From NCBI GenBank assembly GCA_903917955.1, contig CAIXCO010000301.1:1-5791 (forward strand): DNA of 5,791 bases. Direction: 5' to 3'. Below are positions 1-5,351 of this stretch, piece by piece; positions within the stretch are counted from its first letter, which is position 1; every line of letters starts with the position of its first letter. The notes beneath the pieces are model-generated. The model was not told the origin of the DNA. It did no database searches and saw only the letters and a program-made list of their open reading frames with translations. The position numbers and the translations under genes are program-made. This stretch comes from an uncultured Chlorobiaceae bacterium (GTDB lineage: Bacteria > Bacteroidota > Chlorobiia > Chlorobiales > Chlorobiaceae).

Positions 1-1
1 C

Positions 2-217
2 CATAACCGGCAGACCACCATCAAGGCAAATGAGTCGTTTGTGTTGCGGCAGAATCTTGTGAACATCACAACGGAGAGAATTCTAACGCTCACCAAGTCA
101 GGCTTTCGTGAGCTTTTTTACGGAACCCCGATGTTCCGCATTGGCCTCAGGCGTCTCAAACGCAACGCCCGGGCTGTAGCGGATAATCTGAAAAGAAGCC
201 TTTACCTCAATGCTTGA
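2..217 (+). CDS. C-terminal 71 codons of an unidentified protein (5' end off window)
   Basis: One plus-strand frame stays open from the left edge to a TGA at 215-217; base 1 is the last base of a codon. The visible tail begins HNRQTTIKANESF and ends with KRSLYLNA. It is rich in Arg and Lys (for example FRIGLRRLKRNARAVADNLKR), probably helical, and shows no catalytic motif, cysteine pair or clear membrane segment that would place it in a family. Codon use resembles the neighbouring purH, so it looks like a resident gene and not a chance frame. It converges on purH and the two coding regions overlap by 11 bp (207-217), leaving no room for a separate terminator. I do not recognise the product. 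The frame is fairly secure because it is open over the whole 216 bp, but a short open stretch alone is not proof. Confidence 0.6.
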   Translation, partial: HNRQTTIKANESFVLRQNLVNITTERILTLTKSGFRELFYGTPMFRIGLRRLKRNARAVADNLKRSLYLNA

Positions 218-1784
218 AGTGGCGCATACCGGTAAAGACCATTGCGAGGTTGTTGGCATCGGCAGCCTCAATCACCTCGTTATCGCGGATGGAACCGCCT
301 GGCTGAATAACGGCTGTCACTCCAGCCTCGGCAGCGGCAAGCAGGCCGTCAGCAAAGGGGAAAAAAGCATCGGAGGCAACAACTGAACCGTGCAGGTCGA
401 GGTTGACTTCGGAAGCCTTCCAGCGTGCGATTTTGGATGAGTCAACGCGCGACATCTGACCGGCGCCGACACCGTAGGTCTGACGGTTTTTGACATAGAG
501 AATGGTGTTCGACTTGATATGCTTGCAAATCTTCCAGGCAAACATCAAATCAGCAATCTCCTCCTGGGTTGGCTGCCGTTTGGTGACAACAGTCAACTCC
601 TCTTTTGCCACAATTTTGCTGTCGCGCTCCTGAACAAGCATCCCGAAAGAGGTTGACTTGAACTCCCAGCCGCCCTTGGGCAAGGCGCCCGTCTGCAGCA
701 CAAGCCTGCGATCTTTTTTCTTCATCAGCATCTCAAGCACGCCTTCCTCAAAAGCAGGAGCAATGAGAATTTCGGTGAAGATTTCATTGACCGCCTGAGC
801 CGCTTCCATGTCGAGAGGACGGTTGAAGGCGATAATGCCGCCAAAAGGGGCCTGTGTATCGGTTGAAAATGCCCTGCGGTAGGCTTCAGCAAGTGTCGGG
901 GCCTGCGCGACACCGCACGGATTGGTGTGTTTGACAATGACCACGGTCGGCTCTTCGCCACGGAACTCTTCAATCAGAGTGACGGCTGCAGCGATATCGA
1001 GCATATTGTTGTAAGAGAGCTCCTTGCCATGCAGCTTCTCAAAAAAGTCGGCGAAGGAGCGGGTGCCGTTCTCATCGGTCAGGCGGTAGAGCCCTGCGCT
1101 CTGATGCGGGTTCTCACCGTAACGCATGTCAAGCTCACGCTCAAGGCTGACACTCATCTTCACCGACGCCTCTTGCTGCGCTCCGCCGACAGCTCCAGCC
1201 AGATAGGAGGCAATGGCGCGGTCATAACGGGAGGTGAGTTCAAAAACCTTCAGCGCAAGTGTCAAGCGGGTCGTCCTTTTTGTTGCACCGCTATTCTCAC
1301 GCATCTCCTGCAGCACAAGCGCATAATCGGCGCTGTCGGTGACCACCGTTACCGACTCGTTGTTCTTGGCTGCGCTGCGGAGCATGGAGGGGCCGCCGAT
1401 ATCAATATTTTCTATGGCATCCTCAAAAGTTACGTCCGGTTTTGCCACCGTAGCCTCAAACGGATAGAGGTTCACGACAACAAGATCAATAAAGCTGATC
1501 CCGTTTTCGGTTGCCTGTTTGACATGGTCCAGGTTCTCCCTGACGGCAAGCAGTCCACCGTGTATTTTCGGGTGAAGGGTTTTGACCCGTCCATCCATGA
1601 TTTCCGGAAATCCGGTGATAGTTGAAATGGAGGCTGCGCTGACACCTGAATCCTGCAGCGACTTCAAGGTTCCCCCAGTTGAAAAAATTTCAACGCCCAT
1701 GCCACTCAACTCCCGACAAAATTCAACAATACCGGTTTTATCAGATACAGAGACCAGCGCCCGCTTGATGACAGGATCAGACAT
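207..1784 (-). CDS. purH: Bifunctional AICAR transformylase / IMP cyclohydrolase PurH
   Basis: PurH catalyses the last two steps of de novo purine synthesis in the cytoplasm: AICAR + 10-formyl-THF to FAICAR, then ring closure to IMP. The 525-residue protein has the family's normal length and both domains. The N-terminal MGS-like IMP cyclohydrolase domain (about 1-135) has SVSDKTGI at 12-19, STGGT at 35-39 and the block GRVKTLHPKIHGG at 65-77, whose lysine corresponds to the cyclohydrolase active-site Lys. The AICAR transformylase domain (about 205-525) has RYGENPHQ at 221-228, the catalytic Lys-His of VKHTNPCG (K285, H286), SDAFFPFADG at 471-480 and QPGGSIRDNEVI at 494-505. Nothing appears missing or frameshifted. 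The start ATG is at 1782-1784; no convincing Shine-Dalgarno precedes it, and the MSDPVIKRALVSVSDKTG opening fits the family. Its 3' end overlaps the convergent gene on the left. Purine synthesis partner purN lies about 3 kb away on the opposite strand. Confidence 0.98.
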   Translation of the reverse strand: MSDPVIKRALVSVSDKTGIVEFCRELSGMGVEIFSTGGTLKSLQDSGVSAASISTITGFPEIMDGRVKTLHPKIHGGLLAVRENLDHVKQATENGISFIDLVVVNLYPFEATVAKPDVTFEDAIENIDIGGPSMLRSAAKNNESVTVVTDSADYALVLQEMRENSGATKRTTRLTLALKVFELTSRYDRAIASYLAGAVGGAQQEASVKMSVSLERELDMRYGENPHQSAGLYRLTDENGTRSFADFFEKLHGKELSYNNMLDIAAAVTLIEEFRGEEPTVVIVKHTNPCGVAQAPTLAEAYRRAFSTDTQAPFGGIIAFNRPLDMEAAQAVNEIFTEILIAPAFEEGVLEMLMKKKDRRLVLQTGALPKGGWEFKSTSFGMLVQERDSKIVAKEELTVVTKRQPTQEEIADLMFAWKICKHIKSNTILYVKNRQTYGVGAGQMSRVDSSKIARWKASEVNLDLHGSVVASDAFFPFADGLLAAAEAGVTAVIQPGGSIRDNEVIEAADANNLAMVFTGMRHFKH

Positions 1785-1898
1785 TTGCAGAAAATTTATG
1801 TATTGATTCGTTTAAAAGCTCTTCGTGAAGCGGGAATTTAAGAAAAATTCTTCAATTATTTGAGGGCAACCTGGGCTGTACTGTTCAACAAAAGCAGC

Positions 1899-1928
1899 CT
1901 TGCCAGGCGTCCGTGACTGACGGGCAAG
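1899..1928 (-). terminator. Bulged hairpin, possible terminator of the minus-strand hydrolase operon
   Basis: CTTGCC (1899-1904) pairs with GGCAAG (1923-1928), and CGTC (1908-1911) with GACG (1919-1922). This gives a 10-bp GC-rich stem with a 3-nt bulge and a 7-nt loop. Read on the minus strand it is followed by GCTGCTTTTG, a short and interrupted U tract, and it lies about 130 bp past the hydrolase stop. A classical terminator would have a better U run, so it may instead be another RNA structure upstream of purH. Confidence 0.35.
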
Positions 1929-2004
1929 AGTGCTCCTGTTCTGTGTTCCACGTGTAAACTCTGTTATTTTTTTACGGCAAGTACGCCATATTGTTCACCC
2001 ATCA

Positions 2005-2055
2005 AAAGGAGCTTAGATGCGTTCTATTTCTGCAACATCAACATCACAAAAATGA
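2005..2055 (+). other. Shine-Dalgarno plus 12-codon ORF, possible gene remnant or microprotein
   Basis: On the plus strand AAAGGAG (2005-2011) is followed after 5 nt by ATG at 2017-2019, and the frame MRSISATSTSQK ends at TGA 2053-2055, four bases before the 3' end of the convergent hydrolase gene. The ribosome site is as strong as any in the window. The ORF is too short to assign, and no clear plus-strand promoter was found. It could be a decayed 5' end of a former gene, a leader peptide, or coincidence. Confidence 0.25.
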
Positions 2056-2059
2056 CGAT

Positions 2060-3037
2060 TCAGCCAATAAACTCAACCACAGCATCGCACATCTGCGTCA
2101 GGCCGGGTTGCTCAAGTGGATAGTGACCTGCATTGTCAAGCATCACCACCTTTGTCGGCACACGATTGATACGACGGAGAAAAAGCTCACTGAGATAGAG
2201 GGGTGTCCAGGAGTCTTTTGCCGGTTGGGTCAATAAAATCGGGCAAACAGCAAATCCTTCAGGTTCAACCACTGGTTTGTAGGCTGTGAGTGAACTGAGA
2301 AACTTCATCGTGACCCATTTGCCCGCTGAAGTCTTGTCGCTCAAGCATGCCTTGAGCGCTTCTTTATTATTGACAAGTGCCGACATTTTGCTTGCCAGGC
2401 TCATCGGCATCCTCAAAGCTTTGAGAGGCGTTTTGGCTGCGAGATGAGTCAATGGTACGCCAATACGACTCATAAAGAGATTCAAAGCTGTTTCATCACG
2501 AACCTGTTGTTCCAGTTGATCAAGAAAAGCCATTCCAACAATGCCGGTGACTTTGTTATTGAGCGCTGCTATATGAACAGCAAGCATACCACCAGCGCTG
2601 AGACCGTAGAGCACGATAGGGCGGTCATCTTTTTCAAGCTCCAGATCAATGAGGTCACTGCCTGCCTGAACCCAATCGTCGTATGTCACCAGCGCACCTG
2701 GAGCTACCTGGGTCATGCCGTACTCTGGCATGTCGATGGCAATGGTTTCAAATCCACGCTTGAAAAGGGGATGGCCCAGAATGGTAGACATTTGCCGCCC
2801 GTTGGTGCCAACTCCGTGCAACAGAATCACCTTTACCCTGGCTTGGGGATTACGAAAGCAGTCAAGGTGAATCTGGTGTTCCCTCCACTCCCACCACTCT
2901 TCCGAGGGCTCATAGCTCGGTTCAAGATGAAATCCTTTGGGAAGAAAAGCCTGGATTTCGCGCCAATTCGATTGAGTTTTGTAGTCCATATTGATATTTT
3001 TGATTGATATCATCATAATCTCTGAATGGTTAAACAA
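2060..3037 (-). CDS. Alpha/beta hydrolase (serine hydrolase, lysophospholipase/esterase-like)
   Basis: The 325-residue protein has an alpha/beta hydrolase fold with a complete set of motifs: oxyanion-loop HGVG at 74-77, nucleophile elbow GLSAG at 145-149 (Ser147), a likely acid Asp275 in AKDSWTPL, and His305 in NAGHYPLEQPG. The region of about 165-255 between nucleophile and acid is the helical cap that sets substrate choice. The layout resembles Hydrolase_4/monoglyceride-lipase-like enzymes, but the substrate cannot be read from sequence. There is no signal peptide, so it is probably cytoplasmic. The start is TTG: GGGGAGG at 3045-3051 sits exactly 7 nt upstream, whereas the first in-frame ATG, seven codons in (MMISIK), has only a weak site. 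It follows the lipoprotein gene by 41 bp on the same strand and is probably the last gene of that operon. Its N-terminal 60 residues, rich in Trp and Glu, are not typical of the core fold. Confidence 0.9.
   Translation of the reverse strand: MFNHSEIMMISIKNINMDYKTQSNWREIQAFLPKGFHLEPSYEPSEEWWEWREHQIHLDCFRNPQARVKVILLHGVGTNGRQMSTILGHPLFKRGFETIAIDMPEYGMTQVAPGALVTYDDWVQAGSDLIDLELEKDDRPIVLYGLSAGGMLAVHIAALNNKVTGIVGMAFLDQLEQQVRDETALNLFMSRIGVPLTHLAAKTPLKALRMPMSLASKMSALVNNKEALKACLSDKTSAGKWVTMKFLSSLTAYKPVVEPEGFAVCPILLTQPAKDSWTPLYLSELFLRRINRVPTKVVMLDNAGHYPLEQPGLTQMCDAVVEFIG
2338..2358. repeat. Perfect 8-bp inverted repeat inside the hydrolase gene
   Basis: CGCTCAAG (2338-2345) and CTTGAGCG (2351-2358) are perfect complements around the 5-nt loop CATGC. 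It falls in codons for the segment around EALKACLSDK. On the plus strand it is followed by CTTCTTTATTATT, so it could form a weak antisense terminator. It may also simply reflect codon choice. Confidence 0.5.
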
Positions 3038-3044
3038 CCAAGTA

Positions 3045-3051
3045 CCTCCCC
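3045..3051 (-). promoter_or_regulatory. Strong ribosome binding site that fixes the TTG start of the hydrolase
   Basis: The minus strand reads GGGGAGG here, with 7 nt to TTG at 3035-3037. This near-perfect anti-16S match at ideal spacing is the reason to prefer the TTG over the in-frame ATG pair 21 bases downstream. Confidence 0.75.
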
Positions 3052-3078
3052 TTCTCTTTCAGAAAAGAAAAGAACACA

Positions 3079-3468
3079 TCACTTGTTCATACTTACCTGA
3101 ATTTTCCACTCTCCATTTTCTTTAATAAGATCGAATGAACCATCTTCGGTGGCAGTATTATTAAACGTGACTTTATAGGTAACTTTTGCCACATCACCGG
3201 TAATAGTTTCCTGGGTATCGATTGACTTTATTCCACCCTTACTCTTGATGGTGCTGACTTGATAAGCCATAATTGATGAGAGTTTTGAACCGAAAGTCTG
3301 CGCCGACTGTTTTGAAAACAGCTTTGCAGCATTCTCAACGTCTCCCTTCTCGACATATTGAAAAAAATTCTTTACCACTTGCGAAGGGCCTGGATTAAAC
3401 AGGCTGCACCCAACCATTGAAAGCATCAAGATAAAGAGCACAACAGCCCGTATTCTCGTTTTTTGCAT
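3079..3468 (-). CDS. Small lipoprotein with an NTF2-like (DUF4878-type) domain
   Basis: This 129-residue protein opens with a lipoprotein signal: basic MQKTRIR, a hydrophobic core AVVLFILMLSMV, then G20-C21. The lipobox is MVGC, slightly unusual at -3, with lipidation predicted at Cys21. The mature part begins with a helix GPSQVVKNFFQYVEKGD (27-43) and ENAAKLF, then a strand-rich half (TGDVAKVTYKVTFNNT about 90-105, SFDLIKENGEWKIQ about 111-124). That pattern matches the DUF4878/NTF2-like small lipoproteins, in which the helix tracks time or stress-related accumulation of folded beta sheet around a cavity; no enzyme activity is known to me for the group. It probably sits on a membrane facing the periplasm. 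It starts 12 bp after the upstream cysteine hydrolase stop, with its ribosome site overlapping that stop, so the two are almost certainly co-transcribed and coupled in translation. Confidence 0.82.
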   Translation of the reverse strand: MQKTRIRAVVLFILMLSMVGCSLFNPGPSQVVKNFFQYVEKGDVENAAKLFSKQSAQTFGSKLSSIMAYQVSTIKSKGGIKSIDTQETITGDVAKVTYKVTFNNTATEDGSFDLIKENGEWKIQVSMNK

Positions 3469-3474
3469 TGCAGA

Positions 3475-3482
3475 CTCCTTTT
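3475..3482 (-). promoter_or_regulatory. Ribosome binding site of the lipoprotein gene, overlapping the upstream stop codon
   Basis: The minus strand reads AAAAGGAG, beginning within the TAA stop of the upstream gene (3481-3483) and lying 6 nt before the ATG at 3466-3468. The arrangement TAAAAGGAG suits translational coupling between the cysteine hydrolase and the lipoprotein. Confidence 0.8.
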
Positions 3483-4116
3483 AAACAGGGTTTATTGATA
3501 CTTTTTCAAGCCATCTACTCTTTAGCAACGTCGAAATCAAAATATACTTCCCTTTATAAAACGGAAATGCAACGCTTTCATATTTCCCGTCAATCAAGTC
3601 AATGTGTGCCATACGATATGCCCACCAGACCAGTTCCGTACAATAGAGCTTTCCGTGATTTTTATAATCCATATCGTAATCATAATGTATTCTTTTCTTA
3701 AAAAAGGAAGTTGCCACATCAACAGCCCTGGATGGAATTGTACCTTTATTATCGGACAAGCGATACAAAGCAAAACCAGAGGTCCTTTCCGGCGACAAAA
3801 AATCGCCAAGAGGTTCCCTCCTTACAAGCCCCTCTTTTGACTCATTACTCTCTGGCAAAATATGGATGACAAAAATATGGTTTTTCGACTTACAGATAAT
3901 ACCAACATGAGAGTACACAGAGCCGGAATCAACGGACACAACAAAAGTACTTGCAACATTCCTGCCACGCTGGAAAATTATATCTCCATTTCTGAATACG
4001 CTTTCCTGATATATTATTTTTTTATTCCCTGCCTGATCTTGATGGTACACAGAACCATTACAAAACAACAGAATCGTCAACATGAAAACCGGCAAGAAGA
4101 GTGATCGATATATCAT
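3481..4116 (-). CDS. Exported YiiX/YebB-like cysteine hydrolase (permuted papain fold, C92 type)
   Basis: From the chosen ATG (4114-4116) the protein has 211 residues. Its opening MIYRSLFLPVFMLTILLF is a good signal peptide or membrane anchor; the LLFC that follows is a poor lipobox because Phe precedes the Cys. The catalytic core fits the circularly permuted NlpC/P60-like YiiX family: NGDIIFQ early, then YSHVGII with the presumed catalytic His, and late in the chain LYCTELVWWAY with the presumed nucleophile Cys. The His-before-Cys order is the mark of permutation. In numbering from the longer frame these are D70, H95 and C184. Family members are thought to cleave amide or ester bonds in cell-wall peptides or lipids; the substrate here is unknown. 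An in-frame ATG at 4189-4191 would add 25 Cys-rich residues, has no ribosome site and lies in a hairpin loop, so I prefer the shorter form, though it too lacks a Shine-Dalgarno. The gene is markedly AT-rich compared with purH and purN, suggesting acquisition. Confidence 0.82.
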   Translation of the reverse strand: MIYRSLFLPVFMLTILLFCNGSVYHQDQAGNKKIIYQESVFRNGDIIFQRGRNVASTFVVSVDSGSVYSHVGIICKSKNHIFVIHILPESNESKEGLVRREPLGDFLSPERTSGFALYRLSDNKGTIPSRAVDVATSFFKKRIHYDYDMDYKNHGKLYCTELVWWAYRMAHIDLIDGKYESVAFPFYKGKYILISTLLKSRWLEKVSINPV

Positions 4117-4182
4117 TTCATAAAAGGAATGTATCACACAATCAAATGTTGTCGAAACGCAGAACCAACCCTTACAGCACGA

Positions 4183-4205
4183 CCCAGCCATAGCGCTTGG
4201 CCGGG
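4183..4205 (-). other. GC-rich hairpin upstream of the cysteine hydrolase gene
   Basis: On the minus strand CCCGGCCA pairs with TGGCTGGG over 8 bp, with one G-U pair, around a 7-nt loop AGCGCTA. As RNA it is better paired on the minus than on the plus strand, where the wobble becomes an A-C mismatch. It lies between the zinc-ribbon stop (4235) and the preferred hydrolase start (4116) in an otherwise AT-rich stretch. No U run follows, so it is more likely a transcript stabiliser, attenuating structure or processing point than an intrinsic terminator. Confidence 0.45.
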
Positions 4206-4234
4206 AACCAGTATTTTTGCACGTTGCTCACACT

Positions 4235-4462
4235 TCATGAACCTTCAACAAGGCGCGCCACTGTGCGTCCACAAATTGCGCAATTTCCCTTGAGAAGGAG
4301 ATCGCCACTCACAACGGAGCCGGAATAATCAACCATTCTGACAGAATCACGGCAATTAGAGCACAAGACGTTGGAGAGTATTGTATCCTGGAATTCCACC
4401 GGAATTTTTTCCCATATTTTGACAGCTTCCAGCGAGAATTGGGGGAATTGAAATATGGTCAT
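4235..4462 (-). CDS. Small four-cysteine zinc-ribbon protein of unknown function
   Basis: This 75-residue protein has two CxxC knuckles, C34-S-N-C37 and C61-A-I-C64, separated by 23 residues, the usual spacing for a zinc ribbon binding one Zn. The N-terminal part (about 11-32, LEAVKIWEKIPVEFQDTILS) looks like a helix leading into the first knuckle. Between the knuckles, VDYSGSVVSGDLLLKG reads as a beta hairpin with conserved-looking glycines, and the protein ends VARLVEGS. The overall pattern (helix, NVLCSNC, DYSG, GDLLLKG, CAICG, VAR) resembles conserved hypothetical bacterial zinc-ribbon proteins I recall but cannot name. It may bind nucleic acid or a protein partner. The ATG at 4460-4462 has no Shine-Dalgarno (TTTTCACC precedes it). 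It lies upstream of the cysteine hydrolase on the same strand with a 118-bp gap to that gene's preferred start, so co-transcription is possible but not certain. Confidence 0.7.
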   Translation of the reverse strand: MTIFQFPQFSLEAVKIWEKIPVEFQDTILSNVLCSNCRDSVRMVDYSGSVVSGDLLLKGNCAICGRTVARLVEGS

Positions 4463-4620
4463 GGTGAAAAGTTTTTTTCAATACGATAAGCTCATTGCCG
4501 TTCAGAAGAGTAAGTCCGCCTTGAAAGTACGGATAATTTAAGTAAAATCGCAAAAAAGGGAACCCAAAAGAAGAGAAATTATCGGCCATCCGGAGAGAAA
4601 ACCCCAAAAAGCGGAAAAAC
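4463..4620. other. AT-rich divergent intergenic region, left half
   Basis: This stretch separates the minus-strand zinc-ribbon gene from the rightward purN transcription unit and should hold the minus-strand promoter. I could not find a convincing minus-strand -35/-10 pair. It contains several A or T tracts but no strong inverted repeat and no credible coding frame. Confidence 0.5.
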
Positions 4621-4649
4621 TTGGAAATGGGTAAACGTTATGATAAAAT
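4621..4649 (+). promoter_or_regulatory. Sigma70-type promoter for purN-queE
   Basis: TTGGAA (4621-4626; 4 of 6 to TTGACA) is followed by exactly 17 bp and TAAAAT (4644-4649; 5 of 6 to TATAAT). Transcription would start near 4656, giving a leader of about 93 nt before the purN ATG. This is the best promoter match in the window and is correctly placed for purN-queE. Confidence 0.6.
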
Positions 4650-4680
4650 CTATCCATACGCTGAAAAACTCAGGTGACTT

Positions 4681-4749
4681 ATGCCTGCTTGTCACACCCA
4701 CCATTACCAGCTCTCAAGAACAAGCTTGATGCAGAAAAAAAAACCATAA
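4681..4749 (+). other. 22-codon leader ORF coupled to purN by a TAATG overlap
   Basis: ATG at 4681-4683 opens a 22-codon frame starting MPACHTHHYQ, with a lysine run near its end, that stops at TAA 4747-4749; the last A is the first base of the purN ATG. A GGTGA (4673-4677) lies only 3 nt before the ATG, closer than usual. The run of nine A (4735-4743) encodes three lysines. purN itself has no Shine-Dalgarno, so ribosomes ending here could restart on purN. Coding status is unproven; a chance frame of this size is common. Confidence 0.35.
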
Positions 4750-5351
4750 TGACTACCCACAAAACCCGTATTGCAGTCTTCTGCTCAGGTGGAGGAAGCA
4801 ACTTCAAATCGATCTACCGGGCCATAGCCGAAAAACCGCTTGATGCTGAAATCCTCCTTTGCCTCTCGAACCGTTCGCAGTGCGGAGCGATGGAGTTCGC
4901 CAGCCAAAACGGCATCGCAACCGTGCATATCACGGAGAAACAGTTCAGCTCCTTTGAGGAGTTTGCTGCTGCGATGGTACAATACCTCAAGGATGCCCAA
5001 ATCGACATTGTCCTGCTTGCGGGCTATATGCGGAAGGTACCGGATGCCGTTGTTGCAGCATTTCCGGACAAAATGCTCAATATCCACCCGGCGCTTCTGC
5101 CGAAATTCGGTGGCGAGGGGATGTATGGCATGTTTGTTCACCGTGCTGTACTTGAAGCAGGCGAAAAAGAGAGCGGAGCAACGGTGCACTTTGTCAACGA
5201 AGAGTACGACAAGGGAAAAATCCTGCTTCAGAAAAGAGTTCCTGTGTTGCCAGGCGACACACCGGAAAGCCTTGCGGCAAGAGTGCTTGAGTGTGAACAT
5301 GCACTCTACCCGGACGCCCTTGAAAAGCTGCTGACCATGCAGAACTCATGA
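4749..5351 (+). CDS. purN: Phosphoribosylglycinamide formyltransferase PurN (GAR transformylase)
   Basis: PurN transfers the formyl group of 10-formyl-THF to GAR, the third step of de novo purine synthesis, in the cytoplasm. From the ATG at 4749-4751 the protein is 200 residues, normal for the family, and opens MTTHKTRIAVFCSGGGSNF with the phosphate-binding GGGSN loop at 14-18. The formyl-folate region has AGYMRKVP at 91-98, the catalytic pair Asn111 and His113 in NIHPALLPKF, the loop GGEGMYG at 121-127, and Asp154 in EEYDKGKIL, equivalent to the third catalytic residue of E. coli PurN. A GTG 75 bases upstream is in frame, but the extra residues are not PurN-like and the GTG has no ribosome site, so the ATG is preferred. 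The ATG also lacks a Shine-Dalgarno and is preceded by nine A, a CC and ATA; it overlaps the stop of a leader ORF. Its stop overlaps queE by 4 bp (ATGA). Confidence 0.97.
   Translation: MTTHKTRIAVFCSGGGSNFKSIYRAIAEKPLDAEILLCLSNRSQCGAMEFASQNGIATVHITEKQFSSFEEFAAAMVQYLKDAQIDIVLLAGYMRKVPDAVVAAFPDKMLNIHPALLPKFGGEGMYGMFVHRAVLEAGEKESGATVHFVNEEYDKGKILLQKRVPVLPGDTPESLAARVLECEHALYPDALEKLLTMQNS

Larger units (their letters stand above)
1785..2059. other. Intergenic region between purH and the alpha/beta hydrolase gene
   Basis: This 275-bp gap should contain the purH promoter (minus strand), since the upstream minus-strand gene ends at 2060. I could not find a hexamer pair I would defend as the promoter. 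It holds a small palindrome (AAGAA-AAA-TTCTT, 1840-1852) that could be an operator but may be chance, the bulged hairpin at 1899-1928, a run of seven T at about 1969-1975, and a tiny plus-strand ORF with a strong ribosome site at 2005-2055. No larger coding frame is credible here. Confidence 0.6.

Noticed and set aside
927..1625. 232-codon plus-strand open frame antisense to purH
   Set aside because: It lies wholly inside the clearly conserved purH gene, and its product is a low-complexity mix of Cys, His and Arg with no family motif.
1840..1852. Palindrome AAGAA-AAA-TTCTT upstream of purH as a repressor operator
   Set aside because: Arms of 5 bp in an AT-rich stretch are expected by chance and match no operator I can name, so it is mentioned only in the intergenic entry.
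2444..3007. 187-codon plus-strand open frame antisense to the alpha/beta hydrolase
   Set aside because: The opposite strand has a full catalytic triad and a strong ribosome site; this frame has no motifs and no Shine-Dalgarno.
3862..4104. Plus-strand 80-codon frame opposite the cysteine hydrolase
   Set aside because: It is antisense to the His motif and signal peptide region of the real gene and has no motif of its own.
4356..4607. 83-codon minus-strand frame overlapping the start of the zinc-ribbon gene
   Set aside because: Its second half is the zinc-ribbon gene in another frame. The upstream half has some plausible residues but no motif or ribosome site.
4674..4748. GTG-initiated N-terminal extension of PurN
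   Set aside because: The 25 extra residues are unlike PurN, no Shine-Dalgarno precedes the GTG, and the ATG form gives the standard 200-residue protein.
4785..5300. 171-codon minus-strand open frame antisense to purN
   Set aside because: It mirrors the purN coding frame and has no recognisable domain.
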